From JABDCD01 sp964469525 (GTDB lineage: Bacteria > Pseudomonadota > Alphaproteobacteria > Rickettsiales > SXRF01): 64,000 nucleotides of DNA. Position numbers and translations under genes: made by a program. The notes beneath the pieces were generated by a model. The model saw only the letters and a program-made list of their open reading frames with translations. It was not told the DNA's origin and searched no databases. The stretch is from the NCBI GenBank assembly GCA_964469525.1, contig CAYXYU010000003.1, forward strand, positions 124,001-188,000, written 5' to 3'. Of the stretch, positions 49,582 through 57,432 are shown in pieces. Position 1 is the first letter of the stretch. Every line of letters begins with the position of its first letter.

Positions 49582-52433
49582 TGCGCCTCGCCCCAGTGGC
49601 TGCCGGTGCCCATTTCCACCGTCAGCGGCACGGACAGCGCTGCCGCCTGCTCCATATGTTGCCTGACCAGAGCCCCGGCAGCGGCCACTTCGCTTTCCTT
49701 CACCTCGAACACCAGCTCGTCATGCACCTGCAGCAGCATGCGGGCGGGCAGGCTTTCATCTTGGTGGATGGCAATCATCGCCTTTTTAATGATGTCTGCT
49801 GCCGTTCCCTGCAGTGGAGCGTTGATAGCCTGCCGTTCGGCGAAAGCGCGCATCGGCCCTTTGGAGTTGATACCTGACACGTGGCAGCGCCGCCCGAACA
49901 GCGTGGTCACATAGCCATGCGCGCGCGCGAATTCCTTGGTCGCCTCCATGTAATCGCGGATGCCGGGGTACTGCGCGAAATACTGGCCGATATACTCCGC
50001 CGCCTCGCTTCTTCCGATACCAAGCCGCGTGGCGAGCCCGTGCGCGCTGATGCCGTAAATGATCCCGAAATTGATCGTCTTGGCCTTGCGGCGCAGCTCG
50101 GCATCGACCGCCTCCACCGGCACGCCGAACATCTGGCTGGCGGTGATCGCATGAATGTCTTTTCCTTCCACGAACGCCTGCCGCAGCGGCGCGATGTCGG
50201 CGACATGCGCCAGCAGTCTGAGCTCGATCTGGGAATAATCGGCGGAGAGCAATGTATAATCCGGCTCGGCGACGAACGCCCGGCGGATTTTCCTTCCCTC
50301 CTCGGTGCGGATGGGGATGTTCTGCAGGTTGGGATCGTTCGAGCTTAAGCGCCCGGTTGAAGTCATCGCCATGGCGAAGCAGGTGTGCACACGCCCCGTC
50401 TCGGGGTTGATCTGCTGTGCTAAGGCGTCGCTGTAGGTGCTTTTGAGCTTGGCCAGCTGCCGCCATTCAATGACGCGCGCCGCGATCTCGCTGCCGTTTT
50501 CCGCCAGTTCCTCGAGCACTTCGTTATCGGTGGAGTAAGCCCCGGTTTTCGAGGATTTGCGCCCGCCGGGCAGCTGCATCTTCTCGAATAATATCTCCCC
50601 CAGCTGCTTGGGGGAGGCGACATTGAAATCGCAGCCGGCATAGCCGCAGATTTGCCGTTCCAGCTCGGCCATGCGGGATGCAAAATCAGCCGAGAGGTTT
50701 TGAAGCTGTGCCACATCCACCTTGACGCCACGCCGCTCCATGGCGGCCAGCACCTCGATCAGCGGCCGCTCGATGGTTTCGTACAGCGTCAGCATGCGCT
50801 CCGCTGCCATCTGGGGTTTGAACAATTCGTAGAGCCTGAGCGTGATGTCCGCATCTTCGGCGGCATAGCCGCAGGCCTTGCCGAGATCGACCTCATCGAA
50901 GCGCAGGCGGTTCCTGCCGGTGCCGGTCACCTCGTCATAGGAAATGGTCTTATACCCCAGATACCTCTCGGCCAGCTCGTCCATGCCCTGGCCATGTTCT
51001 CCCGCATGCAGCACGTAGGCCATCAGCATGCTGTCATGCACCGCGCGCATCTCGATGCCGTAGCGTGCCATGATCAGCATGTCGTATTTGATATTGTGCC
51101 CGACCTTGATGACGCTGTCGTCCTCGAGCAGCGGTTTGAGGAGCGCGATGGCGCGGGCCAGCGGCAGCTGGCCGGGGACGAGACATGAGGCCTGAGGCAT
51201 GAGTGAAAACAGATCATCTTTCCGCTCTCGTCCCTCGTCCCTCGTGCCTGATGCCTTATGCTGCAGCGGCACATAACAAGCCTCGCCCGGTGTTACCGAC
51301 AATGAAAACCCAACCAGCTCGGCCTGCATGCCGTCCAATCCCGTGGTTTCCGTATCAAAGGCAACAGTTCCTTTTTTACGGGCTTTTTCGATCCATGCGC
51401 CGAGCGTGGCTTCATCGCGGATGAGAGCGTAAGAAATGGTTTCAGGATTCGGGATTCGGGATTCAGGGGCAGCAGGAACGGGTGATGTTGATTTTCCTGA
51501 ATCCTGAATCCTGAATCCTGATCCCTCACCAGCAAACCTCTGCTGTAACCTTGTGGTAAGCGACCGGAATCCATACTTGGCGCAGAAGTTGAGCAGCTTC
51601 TGCGGATCCTGCTTGCAGAACTGCAGCGATTCCAGCGGCTGTGGCACCGGCACGTCGTCCTTGAGCCCGATCAATTCATAGGAGATGCGCGCCTGCTCGC
51701 AGTTGCCTTGCAGCGTCTCGCGGCGCTTGACCTGCGTGATCTCGCCGCAGCGTTCAAGCAGCGGTTCGATGCCGCCGAAGCGCAGGATCAGCTCGGCGGC
51801 GGTTTTCGGGCCGATGCCCGGCACGCCCGGCACGTTATCGGAGGAGTCGCCCATCAGCGCCAGCACGTCGCGTACCTTCTCCGGCGGCACACCGAATTTC
51901 TCGATCACCTGCTCGCGTTCGATCTTCCGTTGCTTCATCGCATCGAACATGCTGACGCCGTCGCCGATCAGCTGCATCAGATCCTTGTCCGAAGACACGA
52001 TAACCACTTCGATGCCTTTCGCCTGCGCCTGCTTTGCATAAGTGGCGATAATGTCATCCGCTTCGTAATCGGCCAGCTCAATGGCGGGCAGGCAGAGCGC
52101 TTCCGATGCCTCGCGCACAATGGAAAATTGCGGGATCAAATCATCCGGCGGCGGCGGACGGTGCGCCTTGTAATCGGCATAGATGCGGTTGCGGAAGGTC
52201 TTACGCGCCGCGTCGAACACCACCGCCACATAGTCTCCCTGATGTCCTTCCATCAGCTTCAGGATCATGTTGACGAAGCCGAGCACGGCGCCGACCGGCG
52301 TGCCTTCAGGGCTGGTCAGCGGCGGCAGGGCATGGTAGGCGCGGAAGATGAAGCCCGAGCCGTCGATGAGGTAAAGGGTTTTTTTGCCCGAGGGTTCAGG
52401 ATTCGGGATGCGGGATTCAGGGGAAAGAGCCAT
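49578..52433 (-). CDS. polA: DNA polymerase I, with two in-frame palindromic insertions
   Basis: 951 residues. 5'-nuclease domain 1-300 (LYLIDGSGFIFRAYHALPPL), 3'-5' exonuclease about 335-530 with VAFDTETTGLD, GHNIKYDM and YAAEDADITL (all acidic ligands kept), polymerase domain with motif A DYSQIELRLLAHV, motif B RRKAKTINFGIIYG and motif C LLQVHDELVFE. Start chosen at 52433 with AGGAAG ahead; the longer open frame upstream reads antisense through the esterase. Two peptides encoded by inverted repeats interrupt linkers: residues about 303-331 and about 391-420. A third partial copy encodes the N-terminal SPESRIPNPEPSG. Confidence 0.95.
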   Translation of the reverse strand: MALSPESRIPNPEPSGKKTLYLIDGSGFIFRAYHALPPLTSPEGTPVGAVLGFVNMILKLMEGHQGDYVAVVFDAARKTFRNRIYADYKAHRPPPPDDLIPQFSIVREASEALCLPAIELADYEADDIIATYAKQAQAKGIEVVIVSSDKDLMQLIGDGVSMFDAMKQRKIEREQVIEKFGVPPEKVRDVLALMGDSSDNVPGVPGIGPKTAAELILRFGGIEPLLERCGEITQVKRRETLQGNCEQARISYELIGLKDDVPVPQPLESLQFCKQDPQKLLNFCAKYGFRSLTTRLQQRFAGEGSGFRIQDSGKSTSPVPAAPESRIPNPETISYALIRDEATLGAWIEKARKKGTVAFDTETTGLDGMQAELVGFSLSVTPGEACYVPLQHKASGTRDEGRERKDDLFSLMPQASCLVPGQLPLARAIALLKPLLEDDSVIKVGHNIKYDMLIMARYGIEMRAVHDSMLMAYVLHAGEHGQGMDELAERYLGYKTISYDEVTGTGRNRLRFDEVDLGKACGYAAEDADITLRLYELFKPQMAAERMLTLYETIERPLIEVLAAMERRGVKVDVAQLQNLSADFASRMAELERQICGYAGCDFNVASPKQLGEILFEKMQLPGGRKSSKTGAYSTDNEVLEELAENGSEIAARVIEWRQLAKLKSTYSDALAQQINPETGRVHTCFAMAMTSTGRLSSNDPNLQNIPIRTEEGRKIRRAFVAEPDYTLLSADYSQIELRLLAHVADIAPLRQAFVEGKDIHAITASQMFGVPVEAVDAELRRKAKTINFGIIYGISAHGLATRLGIGRSEAAEYIGQYFAQYPGIRDYMEATKEFARAHGYVTTLFGRRCHVSGINSKGPMRAFAERQAINAPLQGTAADIIKKAMIAIHQDESLPARMLLQVHDELVFEVKESEVAAAGALVRQHMEQAAALSVPLTVEMGTGSHWGEAH
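51174..51260. repeat. Palindromic element B inside polA
   Basis: Arms 51174-51203 and 51225-51260 are largely complementary (GGACGAG and CCTGAGGCATGAG against CTCGTCCCTCGTCC and GTGCCTGATGCC). Translated in the polA frame it gives KASGTRDEGRERKDD and MPQASCLVPG, a low-complexity loop in the exonuclease domain that other Pol I proteins lack. Confidence 0.7.
51441..51525. repeat. Palindromic element A inside polA
   Basis: Left arm 51441-51469 (TTCAGG then GATTCGG repeats) and right arm 51496-51525 (CCTGAAT repeated three times) form a long imperfect hairpin with a 26-base loop. In the polA frame it encodes GSGFRIQDSG and PESRIPNPE, placed in the linker between the 5'-nuclease and 3'-5' exonuclease domains. 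Confidence 0.75.
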
Positions 52434-52526
52434 ACTCTTCCTATATAAGATATTGCGCTTCCTGTACAATGATTGTATCCAGCTTTTATGCCTTCCCCGA
52501 ATCCTGAATCCCGATTCCCGACCCCA
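52392..52526. repeat. Palindromic element A arms spanning the divergent polA/esterase starts
   Basis: Arm 52392-52422 lies in the first polA codons and arm 52496-52526 at the start of the esterase; each is built of the same GGATTC/GAATCC units as element A in polA and they are mutually complementary around a 73-base spacer holding both promoters. Both genes therefore encode the same peptide type at their N-terminus (PESRIPNP and NPESRFPTP). Confidence 0.65.
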
Positions 52527-53171
52527 ATGCTTCAGGGTCCCCTCCGCAAGCCGCGTTCCGGCGGCCCGGCGAAACAGCTCGTTGTATTGCTGCATGGCTG
52601 GGGCGCCGACGGACCGAACCTGATCGACCTCGCCGATATGTTTGCGGGCGCACTGCCCGACGCGCAGTTCATCGCGCCGAACGCGCACCAGGTCTGCGAG
52701 GTCAACCCGTACGGCTACCAGTGGTTCTCGCTGATGGACCGCAACCCGCAGCACATGCTGGCCGGCGCGCGTGGTGCTGCCGAGGTGGTGAACCGTTTTC
52801 TCGATGAGCAGTTGAAGGGGCTATCACTGGATAACAGCAGGTTGGCGCTGGTCGGTTTTTCGCAGGGCACCATGGTGGCGCTGCAGGTGGCGCTGCGCCG
52901 CACGCCGCAAATCGCTGCGCTGGTAGGCTACTCGGGCGCGCTGATCGCGCCGGAACTATTACCGCAGGAAATCGCCGCCCGCCCGCCGGTATGTTTAATC
53001 CACGGCGAGATGGACGACGTCGTGCCCTTCGCCGCCATGCAAGCCGCCGCCGAAGCGCTTAAAAGCAATAACGTTTCCGTCGAAACCCACCCCCGCCCCG
53101 GAATCGCCCATAGCATTGATATGGAGGGGATCAGGATCGCGGGGGAGTTTTTGGGGAAGAAGGTGGGTTAA
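52488..53171 (+). CDS. Phospholipase/carboxylesterase family alpha/beta hydrolase
   Basis: Serine hydrolase of 227 residues from the ATG at 52488 (214 from the ATG at 52527, 217-220 being usual). Seen: QLVVLLHGWGADGPNLIDLA (oxyanion region), catalytic Ser in VGFSQGTMVAL, Asp in HGEMDDVVPF and His in GIAHSID. The first 13 residues, MPSPNPESRFPTP, come from a palindromic repeat arm, so translation may really begin at 52527 (MLQGPLRKPRSGG), which fits the family better; neither ATG has a good ribosome-binding site. Divergent from polA. Cleaves short-chain esters or acyl groups. Confidence 0.85.
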   Translation: MPSPNPESRFPTPMLQGPLRKPRSGGPAKQLVVLLHGWGADGPNLIDLADMFAGALPDAQFIAPNAHQVCEVNPYGYQWFSLMDRNPQHMLAGARGAAEVVNRFLDEQLKGLSLDNSRLALVGFSQGTMVALQVALRRTPQIAALVGYSGALIAPELLPQEIAARPPVCLIHGEMDDVVPFAAMQAAAEALKSNNVSVETHPRPGIAHSIDMEGIRIAGEFLGKKVG

Positions 53172-54445
53172 ATGTAGCGCTCGCCGCCGGGAAGCTTGCC
53201 CGAAGCTTCCGGGGAAAAATTCCCTAGGTTTTCGAAGCCGTAATGGGGATTGTCTGCTGAAGCCACTTTACTTGGAATGCTGGATTGCAATTGGGCCCGA
53301 GTATTAGGATTTAATTCTGCTTTAATATCTGCTTCGATTTTACTTACGATATTCGAATCAGTAGCAAATATTCCGTATTTCTCCCGCCCTTTTTTACGCA
53401 AAGTTGCTCCGACCGTATTATCATTCAGCAGATTTTGTGCGACATTAGAAGCCAGCTCATCAAACTTGCGTTCCTCGATAAGGTGAGCATTGCTGTTAAT
53501 CGCTTTCATCACCACTGGAGTTGCATCTTTCAGAGCTTTTTCCATTTCCGCTCCGACCACTTCGTTTTTAGCCAATATATTACGCATGATATTCTGCACG
53601 ACACCACGCAGCTTCGTCTGATCGCCGTCGGCTTCCGGCGCCACTGCAGGCTGCACTTTGGCTGGCGCAGGAGGAGTGGTTGCCGCTTCTTCAGTAGCGG
53701 CTATTTTTCCAGGTTCAACTGCTGGTTCAGTTAGGGTAGAAACGGTGGAACTGGTTTCTGGCTGTGCAGATAGTGCAGGTCCATTCTGGGTAGGTGAGCT
53801 GAGTTTTTCCCCCAACGTAACATCAGCAAGCGTGCGCTCAGGCGCATCATTGCGCTCAGCTTTTTTATATGCTTCCTGCACGATGTATTTCCGTATCCCG
53901 GGTTGCAGATCGGGAACAGATGCAAGCTGACTATCGGCTTCGGTAGCAAAACGGCTGGCGCCGCGGCGGGAAATGGCTTCAGTTAGCCCGGAGAAAAGAT
54001 TGCCATCCTGACCACTCTGGAACCCGCCCATCAGCCAGTCGATAAAACCCATGACGATATTGGCCAGCATTGCCCATAGACCGGTGGAAGACTCCTTGGC
54101 GCTCTCCAGCGCTTCACCAATCTTTGCCTGCTGCTCCGAGGTGGGGATGATTTTATTGAGCTCATCCGTTTCAAATTGTTCTTTAAGGACTTTGCGTGCC
54201 TGCGGATTCTGGTTGACGATGCCTTGAAGTATGTTGATATCGACTTTAAATACCTCGCCCGATGGATCGGTAAGGCTGATACTGCGATCACTAATCAGCT
54301 CTTTGGCCCATTGTTTAAATTGAGGGTCACCAGGTTCGGCATATCCCCACTTTTTTAATTCAGGATTATTCTTATCCCACGATTCCTTGAGGGCGATCGC
54401 GATGGTCGTCTCCAGCTTTTTATTGAAATCGTCCGCAATCGACAT
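53168..54445 (-). CDS. Unrecognised large orphan protein
   Basis: 425 residues without signal peptide. N-terminal helical part (1-110), one hydrophobic segment STGLWAMLANIVMGFIDWLMGGF in outline (about 117-140), a Pro/Ala/Glu-rich low-complexity linker (about 215-275, e.g. EEAATTPPAPAKVQPAV) and a C-terminal helical domain with repeated LxxxV-type heptads (VVQNIMRNILAKNEVVGAEMEKAL in outline, NVAQNLLNDNTVGATLRKKG). No family recognised. Composition is AT-richer than neighbours. It ends convergently with the esterase, four bases overlapping. A 238-base gap to zapA on the other side holds no gene. Confidence 0.7.
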   Translation of the reverse strand: MSIADDFNKKLETTIAIALKESWDKNNPELKKWGYAEPGDPQFKQWAKELISDRSISLTDPSGEVFKVDINILQGIVNQNPQARKVLKEQFETDELNKIIPTSEQQAKIGEALESAKESSTGLWAMLANIVMGFIDWLMGGFQSGQDGNLFSGLTEAISRRGASRFATEADSQLASVPDLQPGIRKYIVQEAYKKAERNDAPERTLADVTLGEKLSSPTQNGPALSAQPETSSTVSTLTEPAVEPGKIAATEEAATTPPAPAKVQPAVAPEADGDQTKLRGVVQNIMRNILAKNEVVGAEMEKALKDATPVVMKAINSNAHLIEERKFDELASNVAQNLLNDNTVGATLRKKGREKYGIFATDSNIVSKIEADIKAELNPNTRAQLQSSIPSKVASADNPHYGFENLGNFSPEASGKLPGGERYI

Positions 54446-54683
54446 GCTTTAACGCCCCAAGCCTACTATTCCAATAGTATCCATAGAACCAGAATAGCCT
54501 AATTTCTTTAATTTTTTCATGAAACTATTATGACAGTACCTTAAGAATATATGACAATCCGGTAACTTTTGGTTGCTTTTCCCGGCAAAAGGGGCATAAA
54601 CTGCTCAAAAATGAGGTAATTCAAGCCTCTTTGGGGCCCCATACGCCCTGTTATATCCGGCTGCAATTACGGGAGAAACAGCC

Positions 54684-55061
54684 ATGTCCATCGTCCATAT
54701 CCGCGTCAATGGCCGGGAATATGATGTCGCCTGCGATGACGGGCAGGAGGAGCATCTGCGCCTGCTGGCCGACGAGGTCGATGACCGGGTACGCTCGCTG
54801 GTCTATTCCATGGGGGGTAACCCCGGTGAAGCCATGGCCCTGTTGCTGACCTCGTTAATGATGGCAGATGAACTGCTTGAAAACAGGCGAGAAACTGAAA
54901 AGCTGCTGCATGAAGCGGGCAAACTGCGGAGTGCCGTGGTCCCGGCGGAACCCGATGGGAAGGATGAACGCCTGGCCGAGCTGGAAAGCGCTATGGCGGT
55001 GACGCTTGAGGAGATCGCCGCCCGCATCGAAAAGATTGCGGGCCAGATCGAAGTAAGATAA
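54684..55061 (+). CDS. zapA: Cell division protein ZapA
   Basis: 125 residues. N-terminal beta-hairpin IVHIRVNGREYDVACDDGQEEHLRLLADEVDDRV in outline is the ZapA signature; the rest is a long helix for tetramer formation (from MALLLTSLMMADELLENRRE to the end). Stabilises FtsZ bundles at midcell. GGGAG seven bases before the ATG. It precedes 6S RNA and fau, the conserved proteobacterial order. Confidence 0.93.
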   Translation: MSIVHIRVNGREYDVACDDGQEEHLRLLADEVDDRVRSLVYSMGGNPGEAMALLLTSLMMADELLENRRETEKLLHEAGKLRSAVVPAEPDGKDERLAELESAMAVTLEEIAARIEKIAGQIEVR

Positions 55062-55065
55062 TATA

Positions 55066-55243
55066 CCTTCTGGAGCGGTTCTGCCCGGTACGTTAGGTAC
55101 ATTGTCCCTTGGACCGATAGCTTTTACCCGGGGAGCTGTCCCTGGCGGAGGCCATGCCTTCGCACATATGGCGCCCACTTTAACTAACGGGTCGAATGCG
55201 GCTTGTTTAACCGACGGCCATGGCGGTTCCGCTCCTTATCCTT
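55066..55243 (+). ncRNA. ssrS: 6S RNA
   Basis: Located between zapA and fau, the conserved site of 6S RNA. Ends pair: GGAGCGG (55072-55078) with CCGCTCC (55229-55235), then after a two-base bulge CTGCC (55081-55085) with GGCGG (55222-55226). A T-rich stretch (CCTTTTTC) follows. Length about 170-180 nt fits. Expected to bind the housekeeping RNA polymerase holoenzyme in stationary phase. Exact ends are estimated. Confidence 0.8.
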
Positions 55244-55295
55244 TTTCATCTGATATTTATCATTCCCTGCCGGAGTGGTGCGTGTATAATCGCCC

Positions 55296-55877
55296 ATGAT
55301 GAGCGACCCGGTGACTCTCGATAAACGATCCCTGCGCGCCGAATGTGCGGCAATGCGCGGGCGTATCGGTGATGCCGAAGCCCGCCGGGCGAGTGAGGCG
55401 CTGGCGCGCCACCTGCTGGAGATGATTCCTTCCAGAGGCATCGTGGCCGGCTACCGCGCGGTGCGCGGCGAGATCGATCTGGCGCCGGCGCTGGCGCAGC
55501 TGGCGGCGCGCGGGCAGACCTTATGCCTGCCGGTCATCGAGGGGCAGATGCTGCCGCTGTTCTTCCGGCGCTGGCATCCGGGCGAGGTACTCGAGAAAGG
55601 CATGTACGGCATCGAAGTGCCGCCGGAAAGCGAGCCGCATGTAATGCCCGACATCGTCATCGTGCCGCTGCTGGCATTCGACAAGGCCGGCCACCGGCTG
55701 GGCTACGGCGCCGGCTATTACGACCGCACCTTAGAAGCACTGCGCCGGTCCAATGGACGCGTACGGACGGTCGGCACAGCCTATGCGGCGCAGCAGGTCG
55801 ATGCGATTCCGGTCGATGAATACGATCAGGCGCTTGATGCGGTGGTGACGGAGAAAGGCACCCTGCTGTTTTCATGA
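55296..55877 (+). CDS. fau: 5-formyltetrahydrofolate cyclo-ligase
   Basis: 193 residues. ATP-dependent conversion of 5-formyl-THF to methenyl-THF. N-terminal KRSLRAECAAMRG, middle IVAGYRAVRGEIDL (substrate loop near 48) and the nucleotide-binding RLGYGAGYYDRTL near 141 are family signatures. Starts with ATGATG just after 6S RNA; the two may be processed from one transcript. The stop overlaps the next start (ATGA). Confidence 0.93.
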   Translation: MMSDPVTLDKRSLRAECAAMRGRIGDAEARRASEALARHLLEMIPSRGIVAGYRAVRGEIDLAPALAQLAARGQTLCLPVIEGQMLPLFFRRWHPGEVLEKGMYGIEVPPESEPHVMPDIVIVPLLAFDKAGHRLGYGAGYYDRTLEALRRSNGRVRTVGTAYAAQQVDAIPVDEYDQALDAVVTEKGTLLFS

Positions 55878-56671
55878 AGATACTTTTTCTGGGCGATGTA
55901 GTAGGACGATCGGGACGCGACGCGGTGACACGGCACCTGCCGGCACTGCGCAGCGAATGGGCGCTCGATTTCGTGGTGGTCAACGGCGACAACGCGGCGG
56001 GCGGCTTCGGCATCACACCACAGATCTGCAAGGATTTCTTCAGCGCTGGCGCTGATGTCATCACCGGCGGTGACCATATCTGGGACCAGAAGGAGATCGT
56101 GCCCTATCTGGCGCAGGAGAAGCGTCTGCTGCGCCCGCAGAATTTTCCATCGCAGGTGCCGGGCACGGGCAACGGCATTTTTACCGCGAAGAACGGCAAG
56201 AAGGTGCTGGTGCTGCATCTGCTCGGGCAGGTGTTCCATAAGGAACATGCCAACTGCCCTTTCGCCACCGCCGATGACGCGCTGGCGTCGGTGAAGCTCG
56301 GCGGCGGCGTGGCCGCCATCGTGGTCGACATGCATGCCGAGGCGACATCGGAGAAGATGGCGATGGGGCATTATCTCGATGGCCGCGTCAGCGTCGTGAC
56401 CGGCAGCCACACGCATGTGCCGACCAACGACGCGCGCATCTTCCCCAAAGGCACCGCCTACCAGACCGACGCCGGTATGTGCGGCGATTACGATTCGGTA
56501 ATCGGGTTTCAGCCCGCGGCACCACTCGAACGCTTTCTTACCAAAGTGACCAAAATCCGCATGGAGCCTGCCACCGGCGAAGGCATCCTCTGCGGCACGC
56601 TGGCCGAGACTGACGATACCACGGGATTGGCGAAAAGCTGTGAATCCATTCAGTATCCGAAGCCCTTATGA
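55874..56671 (+). CDS. YmdB-like metallophosphoesterase (TIGR00282)
   Basis: 265-residue di-metal phosphodiesterase. Metal ligands in order: D8 in FLGDVVGRSGRDAV, GDNAAGG near 37, GGDHIWDQKE near 65, and VTGSHTHVPTND near 175. Family members hydrolyse 2',3'- or 3',5'-cyclic nucleotides. Overlaps fau and yaaA by four bases each, so it belongs to the zapA-ssrS-fau operon. Complete. Confidence 0.92.
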   Translation: MKILFLGDVVGRSGRDAVTRHLPALRSEWALDFVVVNGDNAAGGFGITPQICKDFFSAGADVITGGDHIWDQKEIVPYLAQEKRLLRPQNFPSQVPGTGNGIFTAKNGKKVLVLHLLGQVFHKEHANCPFATADDALASVKLGGGVAAIVVDMHAEATSEKMAMGHYLDGRVSVVTGSHTHVPTNDARIFPKGTAYQTDAGMCGDYDSVIGFQPAAPLERFLTKVTKIRMEPATGEGILCGTLAETDDTTGLAKSCESIQYPKPL

Positions 56672-57432
56672 TCATCCTTTTATCGCCCTCCAAGACGCTC
56701 GATTTCAAGCATCCGTCGCCGGTGCAGGCACATACGCTGCCCGAAATGCTGGACGAATCGCAGGCGCTGGTGACGATATTGCACAAATACACGCCGGCAA
56801 AGCTGGCCAAACTGATGGACATCAGCGACAAGCTGGCCAGGCTCAACGTGCAACGCTACCGCGACTTCAGCACGCCCTTCACGCCCGGCAACGCCAAGCA
56901 GGCACTGCTCGCCTTCCGCGGCGACGTGTATGACGGGCTTGAGGCCGACTCCTACAGTGAGGAGGATTTTACCTTCGCGCAGGCGCATCTGCGCATCCTG
57001 TCGGGGCTATACGGGCTGCTCAAGCCGCTCGACCTGATCCAGCCCTACCGGCTGGAGATGGGGACAAAACTTCCCAACGCGCGCGGCAAGGATCTTTATG
57101 CCTTCTGGGGTGAGCGCATCACGCAGGCGCTCAACCGCGAGCTGCAAGGGATGGAAAACAAACTGCTTATCAACCTCGCCTCGGAGGAGTATTTCAAAGC
57201 GGTGCAGCCTAAGGCATTGGAAGGAAAGCTGCTCAACATCGTGTTCAAGGAAAAGCGCAAGGGCAAGCTGCAGGTGATTGCGCTCCTGGCCAAGAAGGCG
57301 CGCGGCATGATGGCGAGCTTCATTGTAAGAAAGCGCCTGACCGAGCCGGATGGCATCAAGTTCTTCCGCGAAGGGGATTACCGCTTCGACGCCGAACTTT
57401 CCGACCGCTCGAACTGGGTGTTCACCCGCTGA
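56668..57432 (+). CDS. yaaA: Peroxide stress protein YaaA
   Basis: 254 residues of the UPF0246/DUF328 family: ILLSPSKTLDFK at the N-terminus, YRDFSTPFTP near 68, FRGDVYDGLEADSYSEEDF near 84, LSGLYGLLKPLDLIQPYRLEMGTKL in outline near 112, and KKARGMMASFIVRK near 210. In E. coli it lowers free iron under peroxide stress and binds DNA. The 3' end overlaps the convergent PEP-carboxylase-like gene by 11 bases. Confidence 0.94.
   Translation: MIILLSPSKTLDFKHPSPVQAHTLPEMLDESQALVTILHKYTPAKLAKLMDISDKLARLNVQRYRDFSTPFTPGNAKQALLAFRGDVYDGLEADSYSEEDFTFAQAHLRILSGLYGLLKPLDLIQPYRLEMGTKLPNARGKDLYAFWGERITQALNRELQGMENKLLINLASEEYFKAVQPKALEGKLLNIVFKEKRKGKLQVIALLAKKARGMMASFIVRKRLTEPDGIKFFREGDYRFDAELSDRSNWVFTR

Noticed and set aside
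52434..52754. N-terminal extension of polA by about 107 residues
   Set aside because: It would read antisense through the esterase and upstream of the conserved Pol I N-terminus; the start at 52433 has a ribosome-binding site.
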